Shown here: one piece after another, positions 52,401 through 60,775 of the stretch
How the letters are laid out: the number at the start of each line of letters is the position of its first letter
Numbering within the stretch: position 1 is the first letter of the stretch
Origin: CAIJXB01 sp964455905
GTDB taxonomy: Bacteria; Chlamydiota; Chlamydiia; Chlamydiales; Rhabdochlamydiaceae
Assembly (NCBI GenBank): GCA_964455905.1
Contig: CAYVYN010000002.1
Span: 1-64,000, forward strand
Reading direction: 5' to 3'
DNA length: 64,000 nucleotides
Translations under genes and position numbers: made by a program
The notes under the pieces: generated by a model
What the model was told of the DNA's origin: nothing
The model's input: only the letters and a program-made list of their open reading frames with translations
Database searches by the model: none

Positions 52401-53623
52401 TAGAAGAATATAAAAAACTTCTTAGCACAAAGTCCTTGGAATCACTCCAAACATTCCATGTTGAGTTGGGTACAACACTTCTTTTAGAAGAGGGTGCTCG
52501 AGTTAAAGCTAAAACAAAAGTCGGACATTGGGAACAACATAATATTCCGATTATTTGTGAGAGACCTGGATATGTTAAGTATGAAGACCTTGTAGAAGGG
52601 ATATCGACACAAAGAGAAGTTAACAAACAAACAGGTCAAACTGAGTTGATTGTAAAGCATCACCGTGGAGAGCTTCATCCTCAAATCGTGATTTATGCAG
52701 ATTCTGAGTTTAAAGAACTTATAGGAACATATGCGATCCCATCAGGAGCCTTTATTTCCGTACAGGAAAAACAACATGTTCGAGCTGGGGTTCTTTTGGC
52801 GCGTCTTCCTAGGGGTGCTATTAAAACAAAGGATATTACAGGGGGATTACCTCGTGTTGCTGAACTTTTTGAAGCAAGAAGACCTAAGGACGCTGCAGAA
52901 ATTGCGAAACTTGACGGTATTGTAGACTTTAGAGGCGTACAAAAAAGTAAGCGTATTGTAGTTATTCGCGATGAAGAGTCTGGAATGGAAGAAGAGCATT
53001 TGATTCCTTTAACAAAACACTTAATCGTCCAAAAGGGAGATTTGGTTGTAAAAGGACAGCAAATGACAGACGGACTTGTTGTTCCTCAAGAAATTCTAGA
53101 AATTTGCGGCACGAGAGAGCTGCAAAAGTATCTGGTTAATCAGGTTCAAGAAGTATATCGTCTTCAAGGTGTGGATATTAATGATAAACACATTGAGATT
53201 ATTGCTCGACAGATGTTACAGAAAGTACGCGTTACAGAGCCTGGAGATACTGTTCTTCTTTACGGAGAAGATGTGGATAAGAAAATGTTCCATAAAATCA
53301 ACCGTAAGGCTATCGAAGAGGGTGGTAGACCTGCTCAAGCAGCTCCTGTACTTCTTGGTATTACTAAGGCGTCCCTTGGAACAGATTCGTTTGTTTCTGC
53401 TGCGTCATTTCAAGATACAACAAGAGTTCTTACTGATGCTGCTTGTGAAGGAAAAACGGATTATCTGTTAGACTTTAAGTCTAACCTCATTATGGGTCAT
53501 ATGATTCCAGGGGGAACAGGATTCCGCTCTTTCAAAAAGCGTATTGCTAAGTATTTAGATCAAGATGGAGATGGAGATGTTCTCTTTGACTTCACATCTA
53601 CTTCGAAGACTGTTTCTAGTTAA
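49445..53623 (+). CDS. rpoC: DNA-directed RNA polymerase subunit beta'
   Basis: The 1392-aa protein starts at the ATG at 49445, 11 bases behind an AAGGGGAGA box; an in-frame GTG at 49427 would lie ahead of that box. An N-terminal zinc finger (CACGKYKKIKHKGIVCDRCG) is present near residue 66. The active-site loop NADFDGDQMAVH lies near residue 455, the bridge/trigger region LTMRTFHLGGIA near residue 920, and a second zinc site (CESKRGICCKCYG) near residue 882. The C-terminus ends with FDFTSTSKTVSS. It is the last gene of the cluster and is closed by a strong terminator. Confidence 0.98.
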   Translation: MTEEEFQGARFDKLTIKLASGDVIRDDWSRGEIKKPETINYRTFKPEKGGLFCEKIFGPMRDWECACGKYKKIKHKGIVCDRCGVEVTLSKVRRDRMAHIELAVPVVHIWFFKTMPSRIGNILGMSTSDLERVIYYEDYVVVDAGRSTLEKKQLLNDFELREAQEKWGSDSFTVKMGAEAISSLLEQEDMLSLVVDLKEKLRKTKSMQARMKLAKRLKIIEGFSSSSNKPTWMVVSYVPVIPPDLRPLVALDAGRFAASDLNDLYRRVINRNNRLKAILKLKTPDVIIRNEKRMLQEAVDALFDNGRHGHPVMGAGNRPLKALSEMLKGKQGRFRQNLLGKRVDYSGRSVIVVGPELKFNQCGLPKEMALELFEPFIVKRLKDEGHVYTIRSAKKLIQKQAEEVWDVLEEIIKGHPVLLNRAPTLHRLGIQAFEPVLIEGKAIRVHPLVCTAFNADFDGDQMAVHVPLSIEAQLEAKLLMMAPDNIFLPSSGKPAAVPSQDMILGLYYLMLDPLYIPEDYGLKTKVFRNSEEVLLAMNSAGSWNWHETDQGTRRDFLGRGLRVHERIKLKLEDGIIETTPGRVLFNTIVPKELGFQNYVLRKKKMSELVLETYKKVGLEGTVRFLDNLKSLGFAEATKSALSMGICDVRIPTNKAKVIEDTYKRVAVVVKQYEDGVITDGERHSKIISIWTEVSDMLSDELFKLISRGKKDEANPLYLMMDSGARGNKTQAKQLGALRGLMAKPSGEILEFPITANFREGLSVLEYFISSHGARKGLADTALKTADSGYLTRRLVDVSQDLIVTEEDCGTINGIEVAAIKQGQEELLPIKDRIFGRTVCDDIIQPGNKSCVLAKAGDVLTVPQAEAIDDAGIEFVKIRSPLTCESKRGICCKCYGINLANGSLVGFGEAVGIIAAQSIGEPGTQLTMRTFHLGGIASAGLSPELVAEKEGILIYSGVRTVKNEDGVWLALNKNGFVHVVRDEGRTIEEYKKLLSTKSLESLQTFHVELGTTLLLEEGARVKAKTKVGHWEQHNIPIICERPGYVKYEDLVEGISTQREVNKQTGQTELIVKHHRGELHPQIVIYADSEFKELIGTYAIPSGAFISVQEKQHVRAGVLLARLPRGAIKTKDITGGLPRVAELFEARRPKDAAEIAKLDGIVDFRGVQKSKRIVVIRDEESGMEEEHLIPLTKHLIVQKGDLVVKGQQMTDGLVVPQEILEICGTRELQKYLVNQVQEVYRLQGVDINDKHIEIIARQMLQKVRVTEPGDTVLLYGEDVDKKMFHKINRKAIEEGGRPAQAAPVLLGITKASLGTDSFVSAASFQDTTRVLTDAACEGKTDYLLDFKSNLIMGHMIPGGTGFRSFKKRIAKYLDQDGDGDVLFDFTSTSKTVSS

Positions 53624-53644
53624 TCATTTGTATTAAAAAGTGTC

Positions 53645-53676
53645 AAAAAAGCCCGTTTTTAACGGGCTTTTTTTTT
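53645..53676 (+). terminator. Strong rho-independent terminator behind rpoC
   Basis: AAAAAGCCCGTT-TTT-AACGGGCTTTTT forms a 12-bp stem with a GC core, followed by more T. It starts about 20 bases behind the rpoC stop and is the clearest terminator in the window. Confidence 0.92.
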
Positions 53677-53847
53677 GTCTATTTTTATAGACAAGGATTT
53701 GATTTTTCTGCAAAAAAACCTTCACTACACGCTTTCGCTCCTTCTTTTAGGTATGAAAATACATGATTTTTTACTTTATTAAGTTGAAGATCTCATGTTT
53801 ACGTTTGTAATTAAAGCTTTTGATAATTAATTTTATTTGGTGGTAGA

Positions 53848-54306
53848 ATGACTAGTTTTCATGCAGATCTTAGGAGCTTAACTAACTTTAAGGCATGGAA
53901 TAGCCTGCCGGTCACCGTCGAAGGAAAAGAGGGTGCGATAAGGAACGAGGTCATACAGCAGATTTTATTTTCAGACAATGATTCAAACTTTTTGCCAACG
54001 TTTCAAGCGCTCGCAGATAAAGCGGTGGTTTGGATTAACGATCATAAAGATGAGCTGACCAAGGAAGATGCGGACTCTTTGAAAAAATTAAGGGGGATTT
54101 TTTTAAGTCAGCTGCCCCCAGAAGATTCTCGTGTTGTAAATTTGGCCAATATTTCTCGAAGTTTAGAAAGTGTAACAGATCACTCTTCGAAGATATCGCA
54201 TGATTTTGATTCTGTCACGCGTTATTTAAGTAATCGAAACGAATTATTATTACTGATTTTTTTTGCGCAAACCAATTGCACTAGTATAGCTATTTTAATC
54301 GATTAG
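53848..54306 (+). CDS. Hypothetical protein (152 aa), possibly cut short
   Basis: I do not recognise this protein. It is acidic and helical (FKAWNSLPVTVEGKEGAIRN, LADKAVVWINDHKDELTKED, VTDHSSKISHDFDSVTRYLS). The last 20 residues change character to a hydrophobic and Cys-containing tail (LLLLIFFAQTNC), which may mean a nearby frameshift or an intended membrane tail. A GGTGG box precedes the ATG. It stands alone between the rpoC terminator and the tal terminator. No signal peptide is present. Confidence 0.5.
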   Translation: MTSFHADLRSLTNFKAWNSLPVTVEGKEGAIRNEVIQQILFSDNDSNFLPTFQALADKAVVWINDHKDELTKEDADSLKKLRGIFLSQLPPEDSRVVNLANISRSLESVTDHSSKISHDFDSVTRYLSNRNELLLLIFFAQTNCTSIAILID

Positions 54307-54433
54307 ATAATCTTAGGGTAAAGACTTAGAAGATTCTCGTCTATATGGGGTTCTTTCCAAAAAACAAAGAAGATCTTTAAAACACGAATTGAAGATATTT
54401 TTAAGCGTTTTTATGTAACCTGAAATGCTAAAA

Positions 54434-54464
54434 AAAGAGGCCCATATTTATTATGGGCCTCTTT
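54434..54464 (-). terminator. Rho-independent terminator of tal
   Basis: AAAGAGGCCCATA (54434-54446) and TATGGGCCTCTTT (54452-54464) form a 13-bp stem with a 5-base loop. On the minus strand it starts four bases behind the tal stop and is followed by a run of T. It may also stop plus-strand transcripts. Confidence 0.88.
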
Positions 54465-54467
54465 CTC

Positions 54468-55424
54468 TTATAGTTTTTGTTCTATGATTTTTTCTAATTT
54501 AATAGCATCCTTAGTGAAGTTACGAATACCTTCGTCTAATTTTTCAGAGGCCATTGCATTTTGTGAAAGCATCCAGCGAAAATCTTTTTCTGCTAATTTA
54601 ATTTCTTCAATAGGAAGATCTTTGGCTTTGTTTTTGTCTAGTTTATGAGGTACAGGACCTTCCATTTGAGAAAGTTCTTCAAGAAGTTTTGGCGCTATCG
54701 TAAGAAGATCACAACCGGCAAGCTCTAAAATTTCGTCTACGTTACGGAAGCTAGCGCCCATGATTTCTGTTTTAATGCCTAGCTTTTTGTAGTAGTTGTA
54801 GATTTCCGTAACAGAGATCACACCCGGGTCTTCAGGAGGAGCATAACTTGTTTTGTTTTCTGCTTTTTTATACCAATCTAGAATTCTTCCTACGAAAGGG
54901 GAAATTAGTGTCGCTTTAGCTTGAGCGCAACCTATTGCCTGAGCCATGCTAAATAATAGCGTCATGTTGCAGTGTATGCCTTCTTTTTCAAGTTCTTCTG
55001 CAGCTTTTATTCCTTCCCATGTGGAAGATAATTTGATAAGAATTCTTTCCTTAGGGATTCCTGCTTCTGCATATAATGCTATAAATCTTTTTGCTTTAGC
55101 TATACTGCCTTCTATATCAAAGGAGAGTCTTGCGTCAACTTCAGTAGAAACTCTGCCAGGAACAATTTTTAGTATTTCTAAGCCGAAATTTACAAATATT
55201 TTCTCTAGGGCTAGTTCTACCGCTTCTTTTTTTGTTTTTCCGTTTTTTTTACCGTATTGAATTGCTTCTTCTATTAAGAATTGATATTCAGGCTTCGTTG
55301 CGGCCGCTAAAATTAACGAGGGGTTCGTGGTTGCATCTGTAGGTTTATATTTTTTTATTTCTTCAAATTCTCCGGAATCAGAGACAACTGTAGTTAGTTT
55401 TTTTAGCTCGTCAAGTTTACTCAT
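54468..55424 (-). CDS. tal: Transaldolase
   Basis: The 318-aa enzyme moves a dihydroxyacetone unit between sedoheptulose 7-phosphate and erythrose 4-phosphate in the pentose phosphate pathway. It has the class I TalB pattern: YKPTDATTNPSLILAA near residue 25, the Schiff-base lysine in RILIKLSSTWEGIKAAEELE near residue 130, and GRILDWYKK and ASFRNVDEILELAGCDLLTI further on. A GGGAG box precedes the ATG at 55424. Its location next to rpoC and the V-ATPase operon is the chlamydial order. It could feed the phosphoketolase encoded at 5.7 kb. Confidence 0.97.
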   Translation of the reverse strand: MSKLDELKKLTTVVSDSGEFEEIKKYKPTDATTNPSLILAAATKPEYQFLIEEAIQYGKKNGKTKKEAVELALEKIFVNFGLEILKIVPGRVSTEVDARLSFDIEGSIAKAKRFIALYAEAGIPKERILIKLSSTWEGIKAAEELEKEGIHCNMTLLFSMAQAIGCAQAKATLISPFVGRILDWYKKAENKTSYAPPEDPGVISVTEIYNYYKKLGIKTEIMGASFRNVDEILELAGCDLLTIAPKLLEELSQMEGPVPHKLDKNKAKDLPIEEIKLAEKDFRWMLSQNAMASEKLDEGIRNFTKDAIKLEKIIEQKL

Positions 55425-55592
55425 ATAATATACTCCCTTTTTAAGGGATTATAGCATGGATAAAGATTTTTAAAAGGAGAAATTGTTTTTTTTTGAAAAA
55501 GAATTTCCTGTTTTGCGCATATGATTCAAGATGGCAAGAATACCGATAAGAGGCTAAGTTCTTATTAGATAGAAAGTTGAACTGTTAATTTT

Positions 55593-56066
55593 TTATAGAA
55601 AAAAAGAGAGTTTTTTTGTGTCTTTAGGAAACCCTTTAGGGTTTAAAGTTGTTTCAGCTCCAGGAACTTCTATAGTTATCGAAATCCCATTTTTTAATGA
55701 AGAGATGATTTTTTCCAGTGCATCCGGCGGAAGTAAAATCCGCTGTCCGCCTTCATGTCTAGCTCCTAGATAAAAGAGGATTTCGTCGTCTGTTTTAATG
55801 GTCAAGGCTGTTTGAGTTGGGTTTTGTTCGAAGCACGGAATAGGGTGTGATTTAGAAAAAATGTACCCTCGCGTGCCTTCTTGTAATTTGAAGATTTCAA
55901 GATGTATTTGGTTTGAAGCTTTATTAGATAAGGAGGAAATCCTAGTGGAGCTATGTAGAGTAGATCCACTATTGATTTTGTCGACTTTCCAGTTCCCTTT
56001 ATTAGAACAAGAATTAGAGGCTAAAGCAATAGCAAGAATAAAAAGTACTTGCTTTCTAGAAATCAT
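55593..56066 (-). CDS. Putative lipoprotein (157 aa)
   Basis: The N-terminus RKQVLFILAIALASNSCS has a hydrophobic core and a lipobox-like ASNSC, so Cys near residue 20 is probably lipidated. The mature part is beta-rich (IHLEIFKLQEGTRGYIFSKS; LTIKTDDEILFYLGARHEGG; ISITIEVPGAETTLNPKG). I recognise no family. The ATG overlaps the stop of the upstream gene (ATGA), so it is translationally coupled as the last of a four-gene group of small envelope proteins. Confidence 0.6.
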   Translation of the reverse strand: MISRKQVLFILAIALASNSCSNKGNWKVDKINSGSTLHSSTRISSLSNKASNQIHLEIFKLQEGTRGYIFSKSHPIPCFEQNPTQTALTIKTDDEILFYLGARHEGGQRILLPPDALEKIISSLKNGISITIEVPGAETTLNPKGFPKDTKKLSFFL

Positions 56067-56467
56067 TTTGCGTTTTCTTTAGCTTTTGCAGGTTTAGTTT
56101 TTTTTGCTTTTTTCCCGTTGTTATTAGAAACGATTAATATAGAAATAACAGCTACAACAACAGCTGAACCAGCAATAAGAATGTTTCTGAAAAATTCTCT
56201 GCCTTTTGCTTTTTCTGTCGCGTTAGTAGAAGGGGAAACGAGAGTTCCTTGAGGCTCGGCAGTTTCGTCATCTTCAGCATCAATATCTACACTAACTGGC
56301 TCTTGCGTTTGTTCAGAAATAGCGCTCGGTATAGAAGTTTCTGTTTGTTCGATTTCAACTGTGTGATTTTCTGAAGCATCGGCATAAATGAATGAAGGCG
56401 TGTGCATTGTTGTAAAAGAAACAAGTACAACCCAAGAAGTGATGTTTAGTAGTGATTTTTTTTGCAT
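56063..56467 (-). CDS. Exported single-pass membrane protein with basic tail
   Basis: The 134-aa product has an N-terminal leader (LNITSWVVLVSFTTMHTPSFIYA). An acidic Glu/Thr-rich segment follows (VDIDAEDDETAEPQGT). A transmembrane helix (NILIAGSAVVVAVISILIV) lies near residue 100, and the tail is very basic (GKKAKKTKPAKAKE). The acidic outer part would face the periplasm and the basic tail the cytosol. No family is recognised. It overlaps the lipoprotein gene by four bases. Confidence 0.6.
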   Translation of the reverse strand: MQKKSLLNITSWVVLVSFTTMHTPSFIYADASENHTVEIEQTETSIPSAISEQTQEPVSVDIDAEDDETAEPQGTLVSPSTNATEKAKGREFFRNILIAGSAVVVAVISILIVSNNNGKKAKKTKPAKAKENAK

Positions 56468-56573
56468 AAGGTTCTCCTTTTTGTAATGGAATATATGCGC
56501 TTGATGGGAATTTTGTCTATGCTTCTCTTGTGTATTTTGAAAAAGCTGTTTTAAATATGTGCCATGGGGCGAT

Positions 56574-57122
56574 TTAGTTTGGATTGTTTTGCTTGGAAGT
56601 TTTTATGTTTTCTGTGGGTTCTAAAGAAAAAGAAGCAAAACACTCGAGGAATGTTTTTTGATGGGTTGCAAAGTCTTTTTGTAGGGCTGCAGCAGTGAGG
56701 ATGTGAACAGTTTCTTTTTCTAGGAAAAAAAACTGAAAAATACGGGCGTTTCCAAAAGGGGTGAGTTTTTCAATAGATGTTAAAATACCTTTGCCAGCTT
56801 TTATTTGTAAGTTGCCTAGGTTTCTCCAGCGATTAGAAGGATCGGATTCGTACATTTTTTGCACAGCTTTTACGTAGTTAGAAAGAGATAGTGTTGTTTT
56901 TTCTTTAGCTAGGTTAATAGAGGGGGGGAATTCTTTTTTAGAAGGGTGTAAAAAAGAGATTACTACGCTAGGTGCTAATTTCGATGAGTCTACAAGTTCC
57001 CAGTTTGGAGGTGGAATAAAAGAAGTGGCTAAAGGGGATTCTTCAGCTTTACAATTTAAAGGCAGTAAAAGAGCAACCCCTATTAAAAGGATTCGTTTAA
57101 TGCGAGCAGCTACTAGAGTCAT
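56574..57122 (-). CDS. Exported hypothetical protein (182 aa)
   Basis: A signal peptide (IKRILLIGVALLLPLNCKAEE) is present. The mature part has a PPPNWELVDSSKLAPSVVIS start, INLAKEKTTLSLSNYVKAVQ in the middle, and FQFFFLEKETVHILTAAALQ with KDFATHQKTFLECFASFSLE at the end. The pattern '..W......a......gr.y.lta......f......f...l.Sf' recalls PsbP/DUF1795-like folds, a weak match. Its start lies inside the upstream small membrane protein gene, 26 bases before that gene's end. Confidence 0.6.
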   Translation of the reverse strand: MTLVAARIKRILLIGVALLLPLNCKAEESPLATSFIPPPNWELVDSSKLAPSVVISFLHPSKKEFPPSINLAKEKTTLSLSNYVKAVQKMYESDPSNRWRNLGNLQIKAGKGILTSIEKLTPFGNARIFQFFFLEKETVHILTAAALQKDFATHQKTFLECFASFSLEPTENIKTSKQNNPN

Positions 57123-57354
57123 GAGAGCTTGAGCTTTGGTGCATTGCTGATGCTAGAATAGCGATACCGCCAGCAAGACCAACTCCCCAACCGATCATAG
57201 AAAGAGATACTGCTGTAAAAGTGGCATCTTGCGCTCCGGTTCCGGCCCAAGTTTCTTGAGTTTCTTCTTTTATGCTTTGAATTCCTCCGGTTGCTCTTCC
57301 AGCAATAGGAGTGCAAATAGAGAGAAAAAAAAAGTAGTATAGGATTTTTTTCAC
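57097..57354 (-). CDS. Small exported membrane protein with His/Ser/Cys tail
   Basis: The 85-aa product starts at a GTG with AAGGAA upstream. It has a signal peptide (KKILYYFFFLSICTPIAGRA), a second hydrophobic helix (VSLSMIGWGVGLAGGIAILAS) and a short tail MHQSSSSHDSSSCSH. The tail could bind a metal ion. I recognise no family. It is the first gene of the four-gene group and is divergent from the V-ATPase operon, with 214 bases between the two start codons. Confidence 0.6.
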   Translation of the reverse strand: MKKILYYFFFLSICTPIAGRATGGIQSIKEETQETWAGTGAQDATFTAVSLSMIGWGVGLAGGIAILASAMHQSSSSHDSSSCSH

Positions 57355-57568
57355 GATATCATATTCCTTCTTTTGAGTCCTGTTAAGATTCTTATGTCAT
57401 AACTACGTGTTTCAAGCAATTTTTTTCTTGTGTTTTTTTTATGGGGACTTTAGCCTCTGTTTCAGAGTGGAAATTTTTTTTTATTTGAGCTTTCTAAAAA
57501 TAGGAATTGAAAAATAACAAGTAAACAAGAACTATCTTAAGGTAGTTTGGTAGAAAAGAGGTGAAATC

Positions 57569-58198
57569 TTGAAAACTGTAGATACTGGAAAAGAGAAAAT
57601 AAAGAAAATCTGTACCCTTCTTAGGGAGGAAACTTTGGAGCCTGCTAAAAAAGAAGCAGAGCAAATTATTCAGGAAGCAAAACAGCAGTCAGAACTTATT
57701 ATTAAGTCTGCTCAAGAAGAAGCTGCAAGACTTAAAAAAGAAACCTTGGCGCAACTTGAAAAAGAAAAAAATGTTTTTCAGTCTTCTTTAAATCAAGCTT
57801 CTAAACAATCGTTAGAATCTTTAAGAGAAAGCATAGATAGTAAATTATTTAATTCAGAGCTGTCTTCCTTGTTGCAGAAACCTTTACAAAATCCAGAAGT
57901 AATAGCAAGTCTTATTTCGGCAGTAGTAAGTGCTATTGAGAATAAAGGTATAGATGCAAGTTTAGAAGTATTCATTCCGAAAATGGTTTCTAGCAAAGAT
58001 GTGAATGCTCTTTTACTTTCCAAAATTAGAGATAAATTAAAAGCTTCTTCGCTATCCATAGGAGACATCCAAGGTGGAATTGAAGTCAGAATAGCTGAAG
58101 AAAATATGATTATTGATGTATCAGATAAAGCTCTTTTAGAGCTAGTTTCAAGATACATTCGAAAGGATTTTCAGGAAATTCTTTTTAGGGCTAACTAA
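57569..58198 (+). CDS. atpE: V-type ATP synthase subunit E
   Basis: The 209-aa peripheral stalk protein begins at a TTG with AAGAGGTG just upstream. The N-terminal half is a long charged coiled coil (TLEPAKKEAEQIIQEAKQQS; SAQEEAARLKKETLAQLEKE). The C-terminal half is the globular domain (GGIEVRIAEENMIIDVSDKA; LLELVSRYIRKDFQEILF). It starts the V-ATPase operon and is two bases ahead of the next gene. The chlamydial V-type enzyme couples ATP to an ion gradient across the inner membrane. Confidence 0.88.
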   Translation: MKTVDTGKEKIKKICTLLREETLEPAKKEAEQIIQEAKQQSELIIKSAQEEAARLKKETLAQLEKEKNVFQSSLNQASKQSLESLRESIDSKLFNSELSSLLQKPLQNPEVIASLISAVVSAIENKGIDASLEVFIPKMVSSKDVNALLLSKIRDKLKASSLSIGDIQGGIEVRIAEENMIIDVSDKALLELVSRYIRKDFQEILFRAN

Positions 58199-58200
58199 GC

Positions 58201-58986
58201 ATGAGTAATTATTACTACCTAGCATCTTCCTTACCTTCTTTAGAGTTTCCTGTACTTCCAGAGCAGGACGTTGAATCGTTGAGCTCTTCTTTAGAAGAGA
58301 ATTTATCTAAGGAAGATAGTAAGAAATTAGAATCACTTCGTCTTTTAGTTGATATTTTAAATTTAAAACCTTTGTTGCAGGAAGAAGAAATTGATCCTAG
58401 AGGAAATTTAGGTGAGAAACAGCTTGGAGATGCTTTATTGTCTCATGATTGTTTGCCTGACTATGTTTTTGAATTTTTAGATGAGCAAGAGACTTTAGTT
58501 GATAAGTTGAAAAATTTTTCTTTTTTGCTCGCCCGATTTTTTAAAGAAGAAATAGCTAAACAAAAAGGATTTCTTCTTAAGTTTTTTACTTTTGAAAGAG
58601 AGTGGCGGCTGGTTGTTTTGGCTTTAAGGGCTAAAGTTTTGGGCAGAGACATTTTTAAAGAGTTACAATTTGAAGATCCTCAGGATCCTTTTGTTATGCA
58701 AATTTTAGCACAGAAGGACGCTGAGGTATATGAACCGCCTGTAGAATATAAAGAATTAAAAGATTTATTTTCCCCTTCGGAAGCCGGGCAAAAAATGAAT
58801 TCTTGGGAACAAAATAAGGCTCTTGCTTTATTTCGTTTTCGTAAGGTGGAGGAAATGAAAGAAAGGGAGCAATTTTCAGTGGACTTTATCTTAGCTTATT
58901 TAGTTCAGGCTATGATTATTGAGTACTGGAATGAGTTGGACCTAGCGAAAGGAAAGATAATTCTAGACACATTTAAAAAGAGTTAG
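58201..58986 (+). CDS. DUF2764 V-ATPase-associated protein (probable subunit C counterpart)
   Basis: The 261-aa product starts MSNYYYLASSLPSLEFP, the usual entry of the DUF2764 family that sits between subunits E and A in chlamydial and bacteroidetes V-ATPase operons. It is helical (LVDKLKNFSFLLARFFKEEI; FFTFEREWRLVVLALRAKVL). It occupies the position expected for subunit C/AC39, which links rotor and peripheral stalk. That role is inferred from position and length. It is ten bases ahead of atpA. Confidence 0.8.
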   Translation: MSNYYYLASSLPSLEFPVLPEQDVESLSSSLEENLSKEDSKKLESLRLLVDILNLKPLLQEEEIDPRGNLGEKQLGDALLSHDCLPDYVFEFLDEQETLVDKLKNFSFLLARFFKEEIAKQKGFLLKFFTFEREWRLVVLALRAKVLGRDIFKELQFEDPQDPFVMQILAQKDAEVYEPPVEYKELKDLFSPSEAGQKMNSWEQNKALALFRFRKVEEMKEREQFSVDFILAYLVQAMIIEYWNELDLAKGKIILDTFKKS

Positions 58987-58996
58987 GGTCAAAAGG

Positions 58997-60775
58997 ATGA
59001 AAGAATTTACTTTAGAAGCAGTGAAAAGAGAAGGGAAGGTAGTCAGCGCTTTTGGGAACCTTTTACACGTGCGTTTTGTTGGAAGTATACGTCAAGGTGA
59101 GATCTGTATGGTCCGCTTGAAAAGTGATGTCGCTCTTAAAGCTGAAGTAATAGAAATCGTGGGTGATATCGCTAAGGTCCAGGTGTTTGAAGATACACGC
59201 GGCGTTGAACTTGGAACTCAAGTTGATTTTGCCTCTAAGCTTTTAGAAGCTGAATTAGGCCCTGGTCTTATTTCTTCGATTGTTGATGGACTACAGAATC
59301 CTTTAGAAGAAGTTGCTAAGGAGTCTGGTTTATTTTTATCTAGGGGTGTTTATTTGCCCCCTCTAGATCATGCGAAACTTTGGCCATTTACTCCTACGGC
59401 TAAAATAGGCGCTATTCTTTCTCGTGGTGATAGTTTTGGTTTTACTCTAGAGAGTCGTTTTCATCATGAAATTATGTTGCCTTTTTCTAAATATGGAAAA
59501 TATACGGTTACTTGGATTATTGAATCTGGATCGTACTCAATAGATACTGTCATAGCAAAAGCTGTAGATGAAAAGGGTGTAGAACACTCGTTTACTATGG
59601 TTCAAAAGTGGCCTGTAAAAATGCCTCTAGCAGAGGGCCAGAAGATAAAAGCTACTGCTATGATGGATACAGGGTTAAGAATTTTAGATACCCAGTTTCC
59701 TATTGTAAAAGGCGGTACATTTTGTTCTCCAGGACCTTTTGGAGCAGGTAAAACAGTTTTGCAGCATCACTTGTCAAAATACTCTGCTGTGGATCTTGTT
59801 GTTGTGGTTGCTTGTGGAGAGAGAGCTGGAGAGGTTGTTGAAACCCTAAGGACTTTTCCTGATTTGATCGATCCGCACACTGGTAGTTCTTTGATGAATC
59901 GAACTATTATGATTTGTAACACTTCCTCTATGCCAGTAGCCGCTAGAGAGGCCTCTATTTACATGGGCGTTACAATCGCTGAATATTATAGACAAATGGG
60001 GTTAGATGTTCTTCTGCTTGCAGATTCGACTTCTAGATGGGCTCAAGCTATGAGAGAGATGTCTGGTCGATTAGAAGAAATTCCTGGAGAAGAGGCTTTC
60101 CCAGCTTATTTAGCTTCTAGAATTGCTTCTTTTTATGAAAGATCTGGTGTTTTATCTTTAAAAAATGGGAAAAAGGGTTCTTTAACAATAGGTGGAGCTG
60201 TTTCTCCTGCTGGAGGTAATTTTGAAGAACCGGTCACTCAAGCTACTTTAGCTGTAGTAGGTGCTTTCCATGGCCTTTCACGAGCTAGATCTGATGCAAG
60301 ACGCTATCCAGCGATTGATCCTCTTATTTCTTGGACAAAATATCTGAAGGAAGCTGCTTCTGATTTAGGTAAGAAGATTTCAGGATGGGGTGATAAAGTT
60401 ATGTTGGCTTATTCTTTTTTAAAGAAAGGTGATGATATCGGTAAGAGAATGGAGGTTGTAGGCGAAGAAGGGACTTCTGCCGAAGACATGATTACTTATT
60501 TGAAATCCGAACTTTATGAGTTTGCGTATCTTCAGCAAAATGCTTTTGATAAAGAGGATTCGTATTGTCCTTTGGATAGGCAGATGCCGCTATTTTCTTT
60601 GGTACAATCTATTTTTGCAAAAGAGTTTGTTTTTGAAAGCCATGATGCTGCTAGAGAGTTTTTCTTGGAACTTCAGAATGCAATAAAGAATATGAATTTT
60701 ATGCCTTTTGAATCTGAGAAATATTTTGAAGCGTTAGCCAAAATCGAGCAAAAAATTGAAAGAGCGGGTAAGTAA
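58997..60775 (+). CDS. atpA: V-type ATP synthase catalytic subunit A
   Basis: The 592-aa catalytic subunit contains the Walker A motif GPFGAGKT near residue 247 and CGERAGEVVE, the catalytic Glu region. Walker B lies in VLLLADSTSRWAQAMREMSG, and LEEIPGEEAFPAYLASRI near residue 362 is typical of V-type A chains. The non-homologous insert after the N-terminal barrel is present. ATG lies 10 bases behind the DUF2764 stop; the stop overlaps atpB by one base (TAATG). Confidence 0.96.
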   Translation: MKEFTLEAVKREGKVVSAFGNLLHVRFVGSIRQGEICMVRLKSDVALKAEVIEIVGDIAKVQVFEDTRGVELGTQVDFASKLLEAELGPGLISSIVDGLQNPLEEVAKESGLFLSRGVYLPPLDHAKLWPFTPTAKIGAILSRGDSFGFTLESRFHHEIMLPFSKYGKYTVTWIIESGSYSIDTVIAKAVDEKGVEHSFTMVQKWPVKMPLAEGQKIKATAMMDTGLRILDTQFPIVKGGTFCSPGPFGAGKTVLQHHLSKYSAVDLVVVVACGERAGEVVETLRTFPDLIDPHTGSSLMNRTIMICNTSSMPVAAREASIYMGVTIAEYYRQMGLDVLLLADSTSRWAQAMREMSGRLEEIPGEEAFPAYLASRIASFYERSGVLSLKNGKKGSLTIGGAVSPAGGNFEEPVTQATLAVVGAFHGLSRARSDARRYPAIDPLISWTKYLKEAASDLGKKISGWGDKVMLAYSFLKKGDDIGKRMEVVGEEGTSAEDMITYLKSELYEFAYLQQNAFDKEDSYCPLDRQMPLFSLVQSIFAKEFVFESHDAAREFFLELQNAIKNMNFMPFESEKYFEALAKIEQKIERAGK

